This document shows positions 9,472 to 18,629 of a stretch of DNA of 64,000 nt, one piece after another (the stretch's first letter is position 1; each line of letters starts with the position of its first letter). The position numbers were made by a program, and so were the translations under genes. The notes below the pieces were generated by a model. It did no database searches and was not told where the DNA came from. It was given only the letters and a program-made list of their open reading frames with translations. The DNA is taken from positions 32,782 through 96,781 of the forward strand of contig VXNS01000066.1 of the NCBI GenBank assembly GCA_009840445.1, given 5' to 3'. Origin of the DNA: Synechococcus sp. SB0662_bin_14 (GTDB lineage Bacteria > Cyanobacteriota > Cyanobacteriia > PCC-6307 > Cyanobiaceae).

Positions 9472-10161
9472 ATGGGCACCCAGCGCAGCCAGCTTGATCT
9501 GTTCTCCGGGGAGGAGGATCCATCCCCTGCCACGGTAGCCACCCCGGCACCGGACCATGAAGACAGCCTGGAGGCGTTGACCAGGGAGTGTGTGGACTGC
9601 CAGCGCTGCGGTCTGGCCGCCACCCGCACCCACGTGGTCATCAGTCGTGGCAATCCCTTGGCGCGGCTCATGCTCATCGGGGAGGGACCCGGCCAGCATG
9701 AAGACGAAACGGGCCTCCCCTTTGTGGGGCGGTCTGGCCAGTTGCTGGATCAAATCCTGGCCAGCGTGGGCCTTGACCAGGAGCAGGACATCTACATCTG
9801 CAACGTGGTCAAGTGCCGCCCTCCCGGCAACCGCAAACCCACGCCTGAAGAAATGGCCCGCTGTCGCCCATGGCTGCAACGGCAGATTCAACTGGTGAAT
9901 CCGGCCGTGGTGCTGCTGGCGGGATCCACGGCCATGACGGGGGTGCTGGGCATCAAAACCGGCATCACCAGGATGCGGGGACAGTGGATTGAACGGAACG
10001 GCAGGGTCTATATGCCCGTCTTCCATCCGTCGTTTCTCCTGCGCAATGCATCGCGGCAAAAGGGGCAACCCAAATGGCTCACCTGGGAAGATTTCAAAGC
10101 CGTCCGCGCCCGCCTGGATAAAATGGCGTCAAGTGCTCAAGGCCGTGAAACCCTTCGTTGA
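9472..10161 (+). CDS. uracil-DNA glycosylase, family 4 type
   Basis: A 229-residue glycosylase that removes uracil from DNA. It shows the family 4/5 motifs: an N-terminal Cys pair CVDCQRC (about residues 40-46) for the 4Fe-4S cluster, motif 1 LIGEGPGQHEDETGLPFVG (family 4 usually GEAPG or GEGPG), the third Cys in NVVKCRPPGNRKP and the fourth in EEMARCRPWL, and the C-terminal PVFHPSFLLRN motif. A variable N-terminal extension of about 35 residues precedes the domain. Its 3' end overlaps the start of the following phosphoribosyltransferase gene, suggesting translational coupling. Confidence 0.92.
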   Translation: MGTQRSQLDLFSGEEDPSPATVATPAPDHEDSLEALTRECVDCQRCGLAATRTHVVISRGNPLARLMLIGEGPGQHEDETGLPFVGRSGQLLDQILASVGLDQEQDIYICNVVKCRPPGNRKPTPEEMARCRPWLQRQIQLVNPAVVLLAGSTAMTGVLGIKTGITRMRGQWIERNGRVYMPVFHPSFLLRNASRQKGQPKWLTWEDFKAVRARLDKMASSAQGRETLR

Positions 10162-10699
10162 TCCCACCACCGGGGAGCTGGTGGTGAGTTGGGACCAATA
10201 CCATGCACTGATTGAGCATCTGGCCCTGCTGGTTCATCACCACGGCTGCCCCTTCGACCAGGTGGTGGCCCTGTCCCGAGGGGGTCTGCGGGTGGGGGAT
10301 ACCCTCTCGCGAATCTTTAGCCGACCCCTGGTGGTGATGGCGATCAGCAGCTACGGGGGCGCCAACGGTCGGGAGCAGGGCGGTGTGCGGGTGGGGCAGA
10401 GCCTGGCCCACACCTGTCCTCGTCTTGGGTCCCATCTGCTGCTGGTGGATGATCTGGCTGATTCGGGCGCCACCTTGAGCGCCGCAACCACGTGGCTGCG
10501 CCAGTCCATCAACCCGGACTCCCTCACCACCGCCGTGCTCTGGCTGAAAGGCCACAGCGCCGTGCGCCCCCATCTCTGGGCCATGGAGTTGCCGGCCAGT
10601 CCCTGGATCCTCCAACCGTTTGAGCGCTACGAGCGGCTCACCCCCGCGGCCTTGATGCAGCAGGCCACAGTTCGTTTGGGTGAGCACCAGCCACAATGA
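10133..10699 (+). CDS. phosphoribosyltransferase family protein
   Basis: Type I phosphoribosyltransferase fold: VVALSRGGLRVGDTLS supplies the PPi-binding loop and LLLVDDLADSGATLSAAT is the PRPP-binding signature (acidic pair then DSGATL). The hood region is short, as in xanthine/hypoxanthine-type enzymes and in the stand-alone cyanobacterial members. Substrate base unresolved. GTG starts at 10133 or 10145 are both possible, each overlapping the end of the glycosylase gene; no ATG lies at a plausible place. Protein about 188 residues. The ending QPFERYERLTP is typical of this cyanobacterial group. Confidence 0.82.
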   Translation: MLKAVKPFVDPTTGELVVSWDQYHALIEHLALLVHHHGCPFDQVVALSRGGLRVGDTLSRIFSRPLVVMAISSYGGANGREQGGVRVGQSLAHTCPRLGSHLLLVDDLADSGATLSAATTWLRQSINPDSLTTAVLWLKGHSAVRPHLWAMELPASPWILQPFERYERLTPAALMQQATVRLGEHQPQ

Positions 10700-10736
10700 C
10701 GCCCGCGGCTGGCGGGGGGCTTCTGCTTGTCAGGCA

Positions 10737-11438
10737 TCAGGTGTCTTGTGCCTGCGTGTAGACAGTCAGCCTCAGGTTCATGCGGGTGGTGGCGGCCTGG
10801 GTTGATGGGGGCTGGTCCGCTGAAGGGGGGCGTCCTTCCAGTTTCACGTCATGGGCCACCACCAGGGGCTGCAACGACTCCAGGCTTTGCAGGACCGCCA
10901 GGATGTTGCCGTAGCCCCCTTCAAAAGTGAGCAAAATCTCCTGTTTCCGCAGGCCTGTGGCCAGCAGAGGATCTCCTGGGGATGCAGCGGTCTCCTGCTC
11001 TGCGTCGCTGTTGGCTGGTGTGTTCTCTCCGGTGGCGGCAGCAGGGGTGGACGGGGCGCCCCCAACGCTCTGGCGGGGTTCGTAGCGCACAAGCTGTACC
11101 TGCCGTGCCTGGGCGGCTTCAGCCACGGCGGTGAGCATGGTATCCAGTTGCCGGGTCGGGGCGATGAGCGCCAGAATCTGGGCTTGACGGTTCACCTCCT
11201 GCTGCACCTGCTGCCGTACCTCGGCAAGGGCGTGGCGCTGCTGACCAAACTGCTGCTGTTGTTGCAGAACGGCATCCCGCCGCTGGATGAGAGCGTGGCG
11301 CTGCTGCCACTGGGGCAACACCCACACCAGGAGCAGCCCCACGGCCGCCAGCGCTGCCACTGCCAAGGGGAAGGCCAGCAGCACCTGTTCCTGGGTCAAC
11401 TGCCGCTTGCGTGGCGAAGGGTTACTGAAATTGGTCAT
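10737..11438 (-). CDS. pilO: PilO-like type IV pilus inner-membrane protein
   Basis: A 233-residue protein with one N-terminal transmembrane helix (about residues 20-42), a long glutamine-rich coiled coil (about 45-95), a disordered Ala/Ser/Thr/Pro stretch, and a C-terminal ferredoxin-like domain (ILLTFEGGYGNILAVLQSLESLQPLV). This matches PilO, which pairs with PilN to link the cytoplasmic PilM ring to the secretin. It follows pilM and pilN with a 17-base overlap with pilN, so they form an operon. PilP and the secretin PilQ, often next, are absent: the next gene is convergent. Confidence 0.75.
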   Translation of the reverse strand: MTNFSNPSPRKRQLTQEQVLLAFPLAVAALAAVGLLLVWVLPQWQQRHALIQRRDAVLQQQQQFGQQRHALAEVRQQVQQEVNRQAQILALIAPTRQLDTMLTAVAEAAQARQVQLVRYEPRQSVGGAPSTPAAATGENTPANSDAEQETAASPGDPLLATGLRKQEILLTFEGGYGNILAVLQSLESLQPLVVAHDVKLEGRPPSADQPPSTQAATTRMNLRLTVYTQAQDT

Positions 11439-12147
11439 CGGTGGTGTGGGATTGCACAGGGGATAGCAGCCCATGGGCCTTCAAAAGCTGGAGTCGCTGC
11501 GCCAGGCCACGGGACTCCCGTTGCTGAAGCTGGGGTCCCGGTTGATGAAGGGGTTGTGGTTGGAAGCGGGCCGTGAGTTGGAAATTCACCCGATTGGGCG
11601 TCCCTGGGGCCGCTGTCGGGCGGAGCCCTTTCACCTGCACGCCGGCGCCCTGTTGGAACAGGGGCGATGCCTGTAATTGCAGTTGCAACAGGTTCACCAG
11701 GGGCCAGTTCTCCGCTTGCCCCTTGAGGGTGATGCCGTCCGGCGCGCCGTTGAGTTCCAGCAACTGGACACCGGGCGGGGTTCGGGCCGCCAACTCCGTC
11801 AGCAGGAGGGAGTGGGGGCGCTGGGTGGTCAGGGCCTGCACCAGCGCCCCGTTGCTCTGCCGCAACCGGGTCAGGTGATGGTGGCTCTGCTGCAACTGGC
11901 CCTGCAACTGCCCATGCTTGCGTGTCTCCGGCGCCAGGGCCTCCACCCGCCGGGTCCAGGCCAGCCGCTCCCGGGTGGCCGCCACCCCCAGCACCGCCAC
12001 CACCGCCAGCAGGGCCAGCCCGGCTGCTGCACCCCGCCACAACACCAGCGCGGCGGCCGGCCGTCGGGGCGGGTTGAGCCCTGATTCCCGATGCTGTTCC
12101 GCCAGCAGGTCCACCGCAGGCCAGCGGGTTGTTGATGCCTTGGCCAT
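11422..12147 (-). CDS. pilN: PilN-like type IV pilus assembly protein
   Basis: A 241-residue bitopic membrane protein. The N-terminal cytoplasmic segment (AVDLLAEQHRESGL, residues about 10-25) corresponds to the PilM-binding peptide of PilN (normally INLLP-like), followed by a single transmembrane helix (about 33-55), a Gln/Arg/Leu coiled coil, and a ferredoxin-like fold in which LLTELAARTPPGVQLLELN and GITLKGQAENWPLVNLLQLQL match Fimbrial_assembly PilN. It overlaps pilO by 17 bases and starts 3 bases after pilM. Confidence 0.82.
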   Translation of the reverse strand: MAKASTTRWPAVDLLAEQHRESGLNPPRRPAAALVLWRGAAAGLALLAVVAVLGVAATRERLAWTRRVEALAPETRKHGQLQGQLQQSHHHLTRLRQSNGALVQALTTQRPHSLLLTELAARTPPGVQLLELNGAPDGITLKGQAENWPLVNLLQLQLQASPLFQQGAGVQVKGLRPTAAPGTPNRVNFQLTARFQPQPLHQPGPQLQQRESRGLAQRLQLLKAHGLLSPVQSHTTDDQFQ

Positions 12148-12150
12148 GGC

Positions 12151-13203
12151 TTAGACGTCCTCCATGGCGGTGGTCACCAACCGGGCCATGGCGGAGCCCA
12201 CCACGGCCTCCGGGGGGAGAGGGTGGTGGACGTTCAGCAGCGCCATGGGATCCAGCAGGGCTGTGGGCCAACCCGACTGCTCCGCAATCTGCTGGGCAAT
12301 GCGGGGATAGGCGCTGCCGGGCCCAGCCAGGTAAAGCTGGGCCATGTGGGCGTGGCCATGGTGCTGTTGCGCCGTCTCCACTGCGTCGATCAAGGTCCAC
12401 ACCAAGGCGTGGGAGGCTTGCAGATCGAGGGGGAGCAGGTTCCCGTCCGGGCTTGGTTCCTCTCCTTCCAGTTGTTGCTGGAAGCGTTCATGAAACCCGG
12501 CATCGGGCAGGCCGGGGAGGGATGTCATGGCGTAGGGCACCCCATCCAGCACCAGGGTGAGCCAACCGGTCCCCGGCTGAAGATCCAGCAGACCCACCAG
12601 TTCCAGATGGCCAAACAGGGGTTGCAGCCCCTGCAAGGCTTGCAGCAATGTGGTCTGGGCCCAGCCCAGCCGCCGCAGGCTCAGTCCGGCCGCTGCCATG
12701 GTCCGGATCCAGGCCGCCACCGTGGAGCGCTCACAGCCAATCAGTAGCACGGGTTGCAACCCCGTGGCAGCCTGCGGGGAGAAGGGCAGCGTGGCAATTT
12801 GCGCTTGGCCCACGGCCATGGGAAATCCCTCGTCCGTACCCAGCTTGCGCACCAGTTGGGGCAGCGCCGCGGCCGGGATGGTCTCCGGCAGCCGCAGGAG
12901 CCGTGCCTGGCAGCAGGGGGGTGGTAGATCCAGCGCCACGTCCCGCACCGGAACGTCTCCTTCGTCCAGCAGATCACGGATGAAGTGGCCCAGGGCCTCG
13001 GGCTCCTGGGGAACCCCTGCCGTGATGAACCCCTCGGGCAGGGCGGCTACGGCGCAGTCCGTGATCCGGGGAGCCTGTCCCTTCCCCGAAGGGATCATGC
13101 GCAACACAACCACCCCCTGGTCACTGGCCTCCATGGCCACGGTGGTGGCCGTCAACCAGCGGCGGGCCTGCTGAAACCTGTCGGCAAGGTGATCCAAAAC
13201 CAT
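12151..13203 (-). CDS. pilM: PilM-like actin-fold pilus assembly protein
   Basis: First gene of the pilMNO set, 350 residues. PilM is a cytoplasmic FtsA/actin-like ATPase recruited by PilN. Visible: the N-terminal strand in VAMEASDQGVVVLRMI, a central domain with LPETIPAAALPQLVRKLG, QPVLLIGCERSTVAAWIRTM, and the distal LYLAGPGSAYPRIAQQIAEQ plus VVGSAMARLV endings equivalent to the adenosine motif. It is quite divergent and the ATP-binding motifs are weak, so the call depends partly on the neighbouring pilN and pilO. It starts 37 bases from pyrD on the same strand. Confidence 0.75.
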   Translation of the reverse strand: MVLDHLADRFQQARRWLTATTVAMEASDQGVVVLRMIPSGKGQAPRITDCAVAALPEGFITAGVPQEPEALGHFIRDLLDEGDVPVRDVALDLPPPCCQARLLRLPETIPAAALPQLVRKLGTDEGFPMAVGQAQIATLPFSPQAATGLQPVLLIGCERSTVAAWIRTMAAAGLSLRRLGWAQTTLLQALQGLQPLFGHLELVGLLDLQPGTGWLTLVLDGVPYAMTSLPGLPDAGFHERFQQQLEGEEPSPDGNLLPLDLQASHALVWTLIDAVETAQQHHGHAHMAQLYLAGPGSAYPRIAQQIAEQSGWPTALLDPMALLNVHHPLPPEAVVGSAMARLVTTAMEDV

Positions 13204-13239
13204 GGTTACGAGACCGGGTTCCCCACAAGGGTTCCCCCG

Positions 13240-14412
13240 TTACGGCAACCATGGCAGTTCCGTTCCCACCACATCGGCCACAGTGTCAAGACCATGGCCA
13301 TCCAGTTGCTTGAGCAACCCCTCCAGCACCACCGGCACCAACTGGGGGCCCTGGTAGATCCAGCCGGTGTAGAGCTGCAGCAGGCTGGCGCCGGCGGCCA
13401 GCCGCTCCCATGCGGCTTGGGGAGAGTCGATGCCCCCCACCCCAACCAGGGGCACACGGCCCTGAAGGTGGCTCCACAGCCGGCGCAGCACCGCCAGGGA
13501 GCGGGACCGGATCGGCGCTCCGCTGAGGCCACCGGCCTCCGCCGCCAGGGTGCGGCCCGTCATCAGGCGTCGCGTCTCCAGGCCATGGCGATCCAGACTG
13601 GTGTTGTTGGCGATCACCCCCGCCAACTGGCCCTGCCGGTGCAGGTCCAGGGCCAGCTCCGCCAACTCCAACAACTGGCCATCGGTCAGGTCAGGGGCAA
13701 TTTTCACCAACAGGGGTGGGCGCAGACTGGGCAGTGGCGTGGCCTGGAGGCGGCTGATCAGTTGGCTCAACGCCTCCACGCTTTGCAACTCCCGGAGGCC
13801 GGGGGTGTTGGGGGAAGACACGTTGATCACCACGTAGTCCGCAAGGGGCGCCAGGCGGCCGTAGCTGACGGCGTAGTCCTCCATTGCCGCCGCCATGGGT
13901 GTGGCCCGGGATTTGCCGATGTTGAGCCCCAACAAGGCCGGTCGCTGGCCCGGCGGTGGCAACTGCTGCTCCGTCAGCACAGTGGCGGCCCGCAGTGAAC
14001 CGTGGTTGTTGAAACCCATGCGGTTGAGGGCGGCCTGCTCCGCCGCCAGACGGAAGAGACGCGGGCGCGGATTGCCCCGCTGGGGCAGGGCCGTCATGGT
14101 GCCCAGCTCCGCAAAGCCAAAACCGAAGCAGTGCCAGATGGCGCCCGCCACGCCGTTCTTGTCAAACCCTGCCGCCAGTCCCAGGGGATTGGGGAAGGTG
14201 AGTCCCAGACAGTGCTGTTGTAGCCGCGGGTCCTGCCGTTGCAGCACGGCCGCGGTGCTGGCCAGCATTCCCCGCCATGGGGGCCACCGCCGTCCCCGCG
14301 CTGCCCAGGCCAGGGCCCGCAGGCTCAGTTGACTCATGAGTTCGGGATCCGGCCCATCGTCCCTGGCCAACATGGGTCCGATGAACCGCTGGTAGGGATC
14401 GTCTGCAGTCAT
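13240..14412 (-). CDS. pyrD: dihydroorotate dehydrogenase, class 2 (quinone)
   Basis: Flavoenzyme oxidising dihydroorotate to orotate in pyrimidine synthesis with quinone as acceptor. The 390-residue chain has the class 2 N-terminal membrane-associated helices, then [17 protein letters not shown] (FMN site), [23 protein letters not shown], the NRMGFNN substrate loop, and [13 protein letters not shown] containing the catalytic Ser. ANNTSLDR and VGVGGIDSP are the FMN phosphate regions. The class 2 loop [11 protein letters not shown] is present. It lies between rnhA and pilM on the same strand (37 bases either side), so may share a transcript. Confidence 0.95.
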   Translation of the reverse strand: MTADDPYQRFIGPMLARDDGPDPELMSQLSLRALAWAARGRRWPPWRGMLASTAAVLQRQDPRLQQHCLGLTFPNPLGLAAGFDKNGVAGAIWHCFGFGFAELGTMTALPQRGNPRPRLFRLAAEQAALNRMGFNNHGSLRAATVLTEQQLPPPGQRPALLGLNIGKSRATPMAAAMEDYAVSYGRLAPLADYVVINVSSPNTPGLRELQSVEALSQLISRLQATPLPSLRPPLLVKIAPDLTDGQLLELAELALDLHRQGQLAGVIANNTSLDRHGLETRRLMTGRTLAAEAGGLSGAPIRSRSLAVLRRLWSHLQGRVPLVGVGGIDSPQAAWERLAAGASLLQLYTGWIYQGPQLVPVVLEGLLKQLDGHGLDTVADVVGTELPWLP

Positions 14413-14449
14413 GGGGATGCTTGCTACCGACGTTCGTGCTCACCGACAC

Positions 14450-15208
14450 TTACATGTCCAGCATGTCCAGCGGTTGGCGTTGCAGCCGCCAGCGCCCGTC
14501 AGGGCAGGGGAGCACCTGCCAGTCCCGCCATCTCCAGGGCTGCCGGTGTTGGCCCAACTCCTCCTCGATCCTGGGCATCTCCAGCAACTGGGCCAGCTCG
14601 GCCATGGTGAGGCCGTAGCCTCCCGCCGCCAAACGGTCTGCCATCTCCAGCCGACTTAGCAACTGCTGCAACGGCGGTGGGGCCGGTTCAAGATCCATGG
14701 GCGCACCCGCATCCGGCGGATGGGACGTGGACTCCTGGGATCCCGAGTGCAGCGCGGGCTGCTTCCCGTCCCTGAAGGCAACGGCGATGGCGTCCACCCG
14801 TTCGTTATCCGCATCACCGCTGTGGCCCTTGACGTGGGTCAACGCCACCCCCGGCAGGCGCGCCCGGTCCAGTTTCTCCCAGAGATCCCGGTTGAGGACA
14901 GGCTTTCCATCGGCTTTCTTCCACCCCCTCTGTTTCCAGCCCTTGAGCCACTGGCTGAAGCCCTGAATCAGGTATTTGCTGTCGGTGCGGATGGTGAACC
15001 CGGGCTGGCGTGGCTCCTGGGCGATGCGTTTGAGGAGCTCCAGGGCGGCCTGCATCTCCATGCGGTTGTTGGTGGTGTTCTCGCAGGAGCCGCCCCCCTC
15101 CTCCACGCGACCGTCATCGAAGCGCAGCAGATAGGCCCAGCCTCCAGGACCGGGATTGCCGCTGCAGGCCCCGTCACAAGCAGCGGTGATCAAACGGGGC
15201 TTGGTCAT
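14450..15208 (-). CDS. rnhA: ribonuclease HI with C-terminal extension
   Basis: Degrades RNA of RNA-DNA hybrids. Residues 1-150 are the RNase HI core: [17 protein letters not shown] (first catalytic Asp), [13 protein letters not shown] (Glu), [14 protein letters not shown] (second Asp) and [15 protein letters not shown] (His/Asp). The remaining 100 residues are an added domain ([28 protein letters not shown]) seen in marine picocyanobacterial homologues and unassigned in function. Total 252 residues versus about 155 for a plain RNase HI. Start ATG 15208 directly precedes the DGACSG core. Confidence 0.95.
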   Translation of the reverse strand: MTKPRLITAACDGACSGNPGPGGWAYLLRFDDGRVEEGGGSCENTTNNRMEMQAALELLKRIAQEPRQPGFTIRTDSKYLIQGFSQWLKGWKQRGWKKADGKPVLNRDLWEKLDRARLPGVALTHVKGHSGDADNERVDAIAVAFRDGKQPALHSGSQESTSHPPDAGAPMDLEPAPPPLQQLLSRLEMADRLAAGGYGLTMAELAQLLEMPRIEEELGQHRQPWRWRDWQVLPCPDGRWRLQRQPLDMLDM

Positions 15209-15264
15209 GACGAGGTTAGTGGGCGCTCAGGCTTGTTGACCTGAAAGGAGTTGTTGACGGGGGC

Positions 15265-15293
15265 TGGACAAAGCCATCCAACTCGTGTATCCT
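15265..15293 (+). promoter_or_regulatory. sigma-70-type promoter for the small RNA candidate
   Basis: TGGACA (15265-15270), a 17-base spacer, then TATCCT (15288-15293). This is a good match to the consensus with ideal spacing and points rightward into a region with no ORF. A start near 15300 is predicted. A second -35-like TTGACG at 15254 has no good partner. Confidence 0.5.
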
Positions 15294-15299
15294 TATCAA

Positions 15300-15401
15300 C
15301 TGTGTGAGGAGTGTGCTCAGGCTAAGGGTCGAAACGAAGGATAGACTCCTCAAGCCTGACTCAACTCAAGTCCCCTGCCGATGGCAGGGGACTTTTCTTT
15401 T
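15300..15401 (+). ncRNA. candidate small RNA with possible H-type pseudoknot
   Basis: A roughly 100-nt unit lying between a good promoter and a strong terminator on the plus strand, in the gap between the minus-strand genes rplL and rnhA. TGAGGAGT (15305-15312) pairs with ACTCCTCA (15345-15352), and TCAGGCT (15317-15323) pairs with AGCCTGA (15353-15359); the interleaved order gives an H-type pseudoknot. The loop holds GTCGAAACGAAGG (from 15329), which recalls the GAAAC-type unpaired motif of the Yfr2/Cyano-1 RNA family of marine picocyanobacteria. Family assignment is inference; no ORF of note is present. Confidence 0.55.
15369..15401 (+). terminator. intrinsic terminator of the small RNA
   Basis: An 11-bp perfect stem AGTCCCCTGCC / GGCAGGGGACT with a GAT loop, followed by TTTTCTTTTT-like tract on the plus strand. 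The T tract is on this strand only, so it terminates rightward transcription; it does not look designed for leftward rplL transcription. Confidence 0.8.
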
Positions 15402-15421
15402 AGCCCTCAGGAGATTGGGGG

Positions 15422-15820
15422 CTACTTGACAGCCACTTTGCCGCCAACGGCTTCGATCTTCTTCTGGAGGTCTTCGGCAGCTTCCTTGGGCAGCCCTTCC
15501 TTGACCAGGGTGGGGGCTTTTTCCACCAGGGTCTTGGCTTCCGCCAGACCCAGGCCTGTGGCCTCCCGCACCGCCTTGAGCACCTTGATCTTGGCGGCGG
15601 CTTCAAAGCCCTCCAGATGAACGGCAAATTCGGTTTGCTCCTCAGCGGGCTCGGCCGCCTCGGCGCCAGGGGCGGCGGCGCCAGGGGCGGCCATCACCAC
15701 ACCGGCTGATGCAGCGGCAGACACACCAAAAGCCTCCTCAATTTGCTTGACCAGCTCAGCAGCTTCCAGCAACGACAACGACTTGAGAGACTCGAGGATC
15801 TGGTCGGTTTGGGTAGACAT
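15422..15820 (-). CDS. rplL: 50S ribosomal protein L7/L12
   Basis: A 132-residue stalk protein. N-terminal dimerisation domain ([20 protein letters not shown]), an Ala/Gly/Pro/Glu hinge (about residues 36-60), and the C-terminal factor-binding domain with [19 protein letters not shown] and [20 protein letters not shown]. It recruits translation GTPases as dimers on L10. It follows rplJ by 41 bases and ends the secE-nusG-rplKAJL cluster. No T-rich terminator was seen for it in the minus direction; the hairpin downstream has its T tract on the other strand. Confidence 0.97.
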   Translation of the reverse strand: MSTQTDQILESLKSLSLLEAAELVKQIEEAFGVSAAASAGVVMAAPGAAAPGAEAAEPAEEQTEFAVHLEGFEAAAKIKVLKAVREATGLGLAEAKTLVEKAPTLVKEGLPKEAAEDLQKKIEAVGGKVAVK

Positions 15821-15861
15821 GGTTGAAATTCAGGGACAAAGGGAGAAGAGAAGTGCGGATC

Positions 15862-16407
15862 TCAGCCCGCCGGTGGAGGGGAAGACGCCTCACCGTCGGC
15901 ATGGCGCTGTAGAGCCCGAGCAAGGCCGGCGGGAACTTCCTTGATGGCCATGGCCAACTTGGTGGCAACACCGTTGAGGGAGCCGGCAACCTGGGCAATG
16001 AGTACCTCCCGGGAGGGAAGCTTGCCAACCGCCTTGAGATCTTCCTCAGACAAAAGACGGCCTTCCAGCAGGCCACCCTTGATGTCCGACTTTTTGATCT
16101 CCTGTTGGAAGGCTTGCAGGGCTTTGATGGCGCCGCTCACGTCGTCCTTCACGAGGACGAAGGCGTTGGCGCCCGTGAGCAGGGGATCCAGACCTGTCCA
16201 GGCAGGATCCGTGCCAATGGCCTGGCGCATCAAGCTGTTCTTGGCCACCTTGCAGATGCTGGAGTGCTCCCGCAATCGGGAGCGCAGATCGACCATCTCC
16301 TTGACGGAGAGGCCCTTGTAATCCAGCACCAGGGCCAGGTCGGCTTCATCCAGAAGCTGGCGGAGCTGGGCAACCACCTGTTGCTTGCTCTCTAGTGTGC
16401 GACCCAT
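15862..16407 (-). CDS. rplJ: 50S ribosomal protein L10
   Basis: A 181-residue stalk base protein that anchors L7/L12 dimers. The family start [15 protein letters not shown] is at ATG 16407, chosen over an upstream in-frame ATG at 16428. Core features: [31 protein letters not shown], and the C-terminal helix ([21 protein letters not shown]) that binds L12. It is preceded by a long untranslated leader with the expected autoregulatory structure. Confidence 0.96.
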   Translation of the reverse strand: MGRTLESKQQVVAQLRQLLDEADLALVLDYKGLSVKEMVDLRSRLREHSSICKVAKNSLMRQAIGTDPAWTGLDPLLTGANAFVLVKDDVSGAIKALQAFQQEIKKSDIKGGLLEGRLLSEEDLKAVGKLPSREVLIAQVAGSLNGVATKLAMAIKEVPAGLARALQRHADGEASSPPPAG

Positions 16408-16489
16408 GATTTGGTAGCGGCGGGACAACAGCAGACACCCGCCCCGAACACAAGGTCAACGAAATCTGATGACGCCTGAACGCCCTTGG

Positions 16490-16645
16490 GAGGCGCCGGC
16501 TCTACAGTTGCGCAGACCTGGGCAGGAATTACCCATCCGTAGGCGGACGGTGCCTGCTGTCTTCGGTTTGCACCGGAGTCACCTATGGCGGCTCAGACGC
16601 TACTCAGGGTGGGTGCCCTGACTCTGGCGTTCACCAGAGGGCAAC
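16490..16645 (-). promoter_or_regulatory. ribosomal protein L10 leader (autoregulatory RNA)
   Basis: The 266-base gap between rplA and rplJ holds several inverted repeats on the minus strand, including one built from CCCTCTGGTGAACGCCAGAG and another CAGGGCACCCACCCTG, plus GGTGACTCCGGTGC, which resembles the kink-turn region of the L10(L12)4 binding site. This is the place and approximate size of the L10 leader, where excess L10-L12 complex represses rplJL. Boundaries are approximate. Confidence 0.65.
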
Positions 16646-16673
16646 AGTCTACACAGGACCCTGCCCCAATGCC

Positions 16674-17387
16674 TCAGCCTGCGTCTTCCACCACAAGATC
16701 CTGGAGTGCCGGCACGTCAATCTCCACGGAGGGTCCCATGCTGGAGCTGACGTAAAGGCTTTTCCAATAGCGGCCCTTGGCCCCACTGGGCTTGTTGCGG
16801 TCCACGGCGTCCTGCACGGCTTTCAAGTTCACCAGCAGATGCTCGGGGGGAAAGCTGGCCTTACCAAAACGCACGTGCACAATGCCCGTCTTGTCGGCGC
16901 GCATCTCCAGCTTGCCCGCCTGGAATTCCTTGATGGAGGACTGCAAGTTGCTGGTGACGGTCCCGGTTTTGGGGTTGGGCATCAATCCCCGAGGACCCAG
17001 AACCCTGCCCAGTCGGGCCACCTTGGGCATCATGTCCGGCGTTGCCAGCAGCAGATCAAAGTCCATGGCGCCGCCGGCAATGGCGTTGATCAGGTCCTCT
17101 TCCCCCACCAGGTCGGCGCCGGCAGCCTTGGCCACGGCCAACTGTTCGCCCCGGGTGATCACGGCCACCCGCACCTTCTGGCCCGTGCCCCTGGGCAGGA
17201 CCACCGTGGTGCGCAACTGCTGGTCCGCGTATTTGGGGTTGATGCCCAGGCGGGCATGGGCCTCCATGGTTTCGTCGAACCTGGCCGTGGCGTTCTCCTT
17301 CACCAGGGCCAAGGCGGCACGGGGCTCATAGACCTGTTGCTCCACTTTGGCGCTAGCGGCAACAAGACGTTGGGATGGTTTTGGCAT
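16674..17387 (-). CDS. rplA: 50S ribosomal protein L1
   Basis: A 237-residue protein of the L1 stalk, involved in E-site tRNA release. The signature [23 protein letters not shown] is partly visible ([17 protein letters not shown], about residues 120-140), with [17 protein letters not shown] and [17 protein letters not shown] 17387 ([12 protein letters not shown]) is chosen; the frame continues upstream to 17438 but that region lacks family similarity. It lies 92 bases after rplK. Confidence 0.97.
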   Translation of the reverse strand: MPKPSQRLVAASAKVEQQVYEPRAALALVKENATARFDETMEAHARLGINPKYADQQLRTTVVLPRGTGQKVRVAVITRGEQLAVAKAAGADLVGEEDLINAIAGGAMDFDLLLATPDMMPKVARLGRVLGPRGLMPNPKTGTVTSNLQSSIKEFQAGKLEMRADKTGIVHVRFGKASFPPEHLLVNLKAVQDAVDRNKPSGAKGRYWKSLYVSSSMGPSVEIDVPALQDLVVEDAG

Positions 17388-17478
17388 GGGTTTTCGGGTT
17401 GGGGTGCAAACGAACTGCCCTACGTCAGTTCTCCCCACAGGGGTGAAGGGGTGATTCTAGGGGTAAGCCCGGGTGGCG

Positions 17479-17904
17479 TCAGTCCTGCACGGCCACGCCC
17501 ATGTTGCGGGCTGTGCCGGCAATGACCCGCATGGCGGACTCCACGGTGTGGCAGTTGAGGTCGGGTAGTTTGGTCTTGGCGATCTCCTCAAGCTGGGCCG
17601 TGGTGATGCTGCCGGCCTGGCCCTTGGAGGAATGGCCGGAGCCCTTTTCAATGTTGGCCGCCTTGCTGATGAGCACGGATGCCGGGGGGGTTTTGAGCAC
17701 CAGGGAGAAGCTCCGGTCCTCGTAGACCGAAATCTCCACGGGGATGACCATCCCCGTCTTGTCCTGGGTTTTGGCGTTGTACTCCTTGCAGAACGCCATG
17801 ATGTTCACCCCGTGTTGGCCCAGGGCGGGACCCACGGGAGGCGCCGGATTGGCTTTGCCTGCGTTGAGCGCCAGCTTGATCAGCGCCGTGACTTTCTTTG
17901 CCAT
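17479..17904 (-). CDS. rplK: 50S ribosomal protein L11
   Basis: A 141-residue protein of the GTPase-associated centre. Features: [20 protein letters not shown] start, [22 protein letters not shown], and the C-terminal rRNA-binding domain ending [13 protein letters not shown]. The start at ATG 17904 excludes an upstream in-frame extension that lacks similarity. It is 65 bases downstream of nusG in the same direction. Confidence 0.97.
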   Translation of the reverse strand: MAKKVTALIKLALNAGKANPAPPVGPALGQHGVNIMAFCKEYNAKTQDKTGMVIPVEISVYEDRSFSLVLKTPPASVLISKAANIEKGSGHSSKGQAGSITTAQLEEIAKTKLPDLNCHTVESAMRVIAGTARNMGVAVQD

Positions 17905-17969
17905 AACGATGGGGGACCGAACGAGGTCGGAGAAACAAGGAGAGGGGAATACCTTAAAGCCGGAACGGC

Positions 17970-18605
17970 TCACTCCTGCTTGGACACCTGGGAGAACTCC
18001 AACTCCACAGGGGTATCGCGGCCAAAGATGGAGAGCAGCGCCTTGAGCCTGTTGCGCTCCCCGGACACCTCGATCACCTCTCCTTCAAAGTCCTTGAACG
18101 GCCCATCAACCACCTGGATTCGATCCCCCTCGGTGAGGTGGACCTTCACCGTGGGCTTCCGCTCCTGGGTGCGGCGGAAGATACGGTTCACCTCCTTTTG
18201 GGTGAGAGGCATGGGCTTTACGTGACCACGACCTCTGCCGGTGGCCCGCCGCTCCTCGGCGCCAACAAAATTGATGACGTTGGGTGTGGTGCGCACCGCA
18301 GACTGGGTTTCATCATCCAGCACCATGCGCACCAGCACGTAACCGGGGAAGACCTTCTCCTCGATGACCTGGCGGTTGCCGTCTTTTTTCACCTTGATGG
18401 CGGGTGTTTGGGGGATCGCGATTTCCAGGATGCGATTGCCCACCCCCAAGGTGATGGCCCGCTGCTCAAGGGTGGCCTTGACGTTTTTCTCGCAACTGGA
18501 GGCCACCTGCACCCCGTACCAACGGGCTGCCTTCTCGTGACTTGAGTGCTGCGGGGGCTGGACGGATTCCGGCCTGTCAGTGGGGGGGGAGGATTCGGAC
18601 GCCAT
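17970..18605 (-). CDS. nusG: transcription termination/antitermination protein NusG
   Basis: A 211-residue elongation factor that binds RNA polymerase and Rho or S10. After a poorly conserved, Pro/Ser-rich N-terminal tail of about 28 residues comes the NGN domain ([21 protein letters not shown] ... [18 protein letters not shown]) and a C-terminal KOW domain ([19 protein letters not shown]). The tail is usual in picocyanobacteria. It starts 24 bases after secE. Confidence 0.96.
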   Translation of the reverse strand: MASESSPPTDRPESVQPPQHSSHEKAARWYGVQVASSCEKNVKATLEQRAITLGVGNRILEIAIPQTPAIKVKKDGNRQVIEEKVFPGYVLVRMVLDDETQSAVRTTPNVINFVGAEERRATGRGRGHVKPMPLTQKEVNRIFRRTQERKPTVKVHLTEGDRIQVVDGPFKDFEGEVIEVSGERNRLKALLSIFGRDTPVELEFSQVSKQE

Positions 18606-18629
18606 GTATGGATTTGGAGAGGAAGGAAC

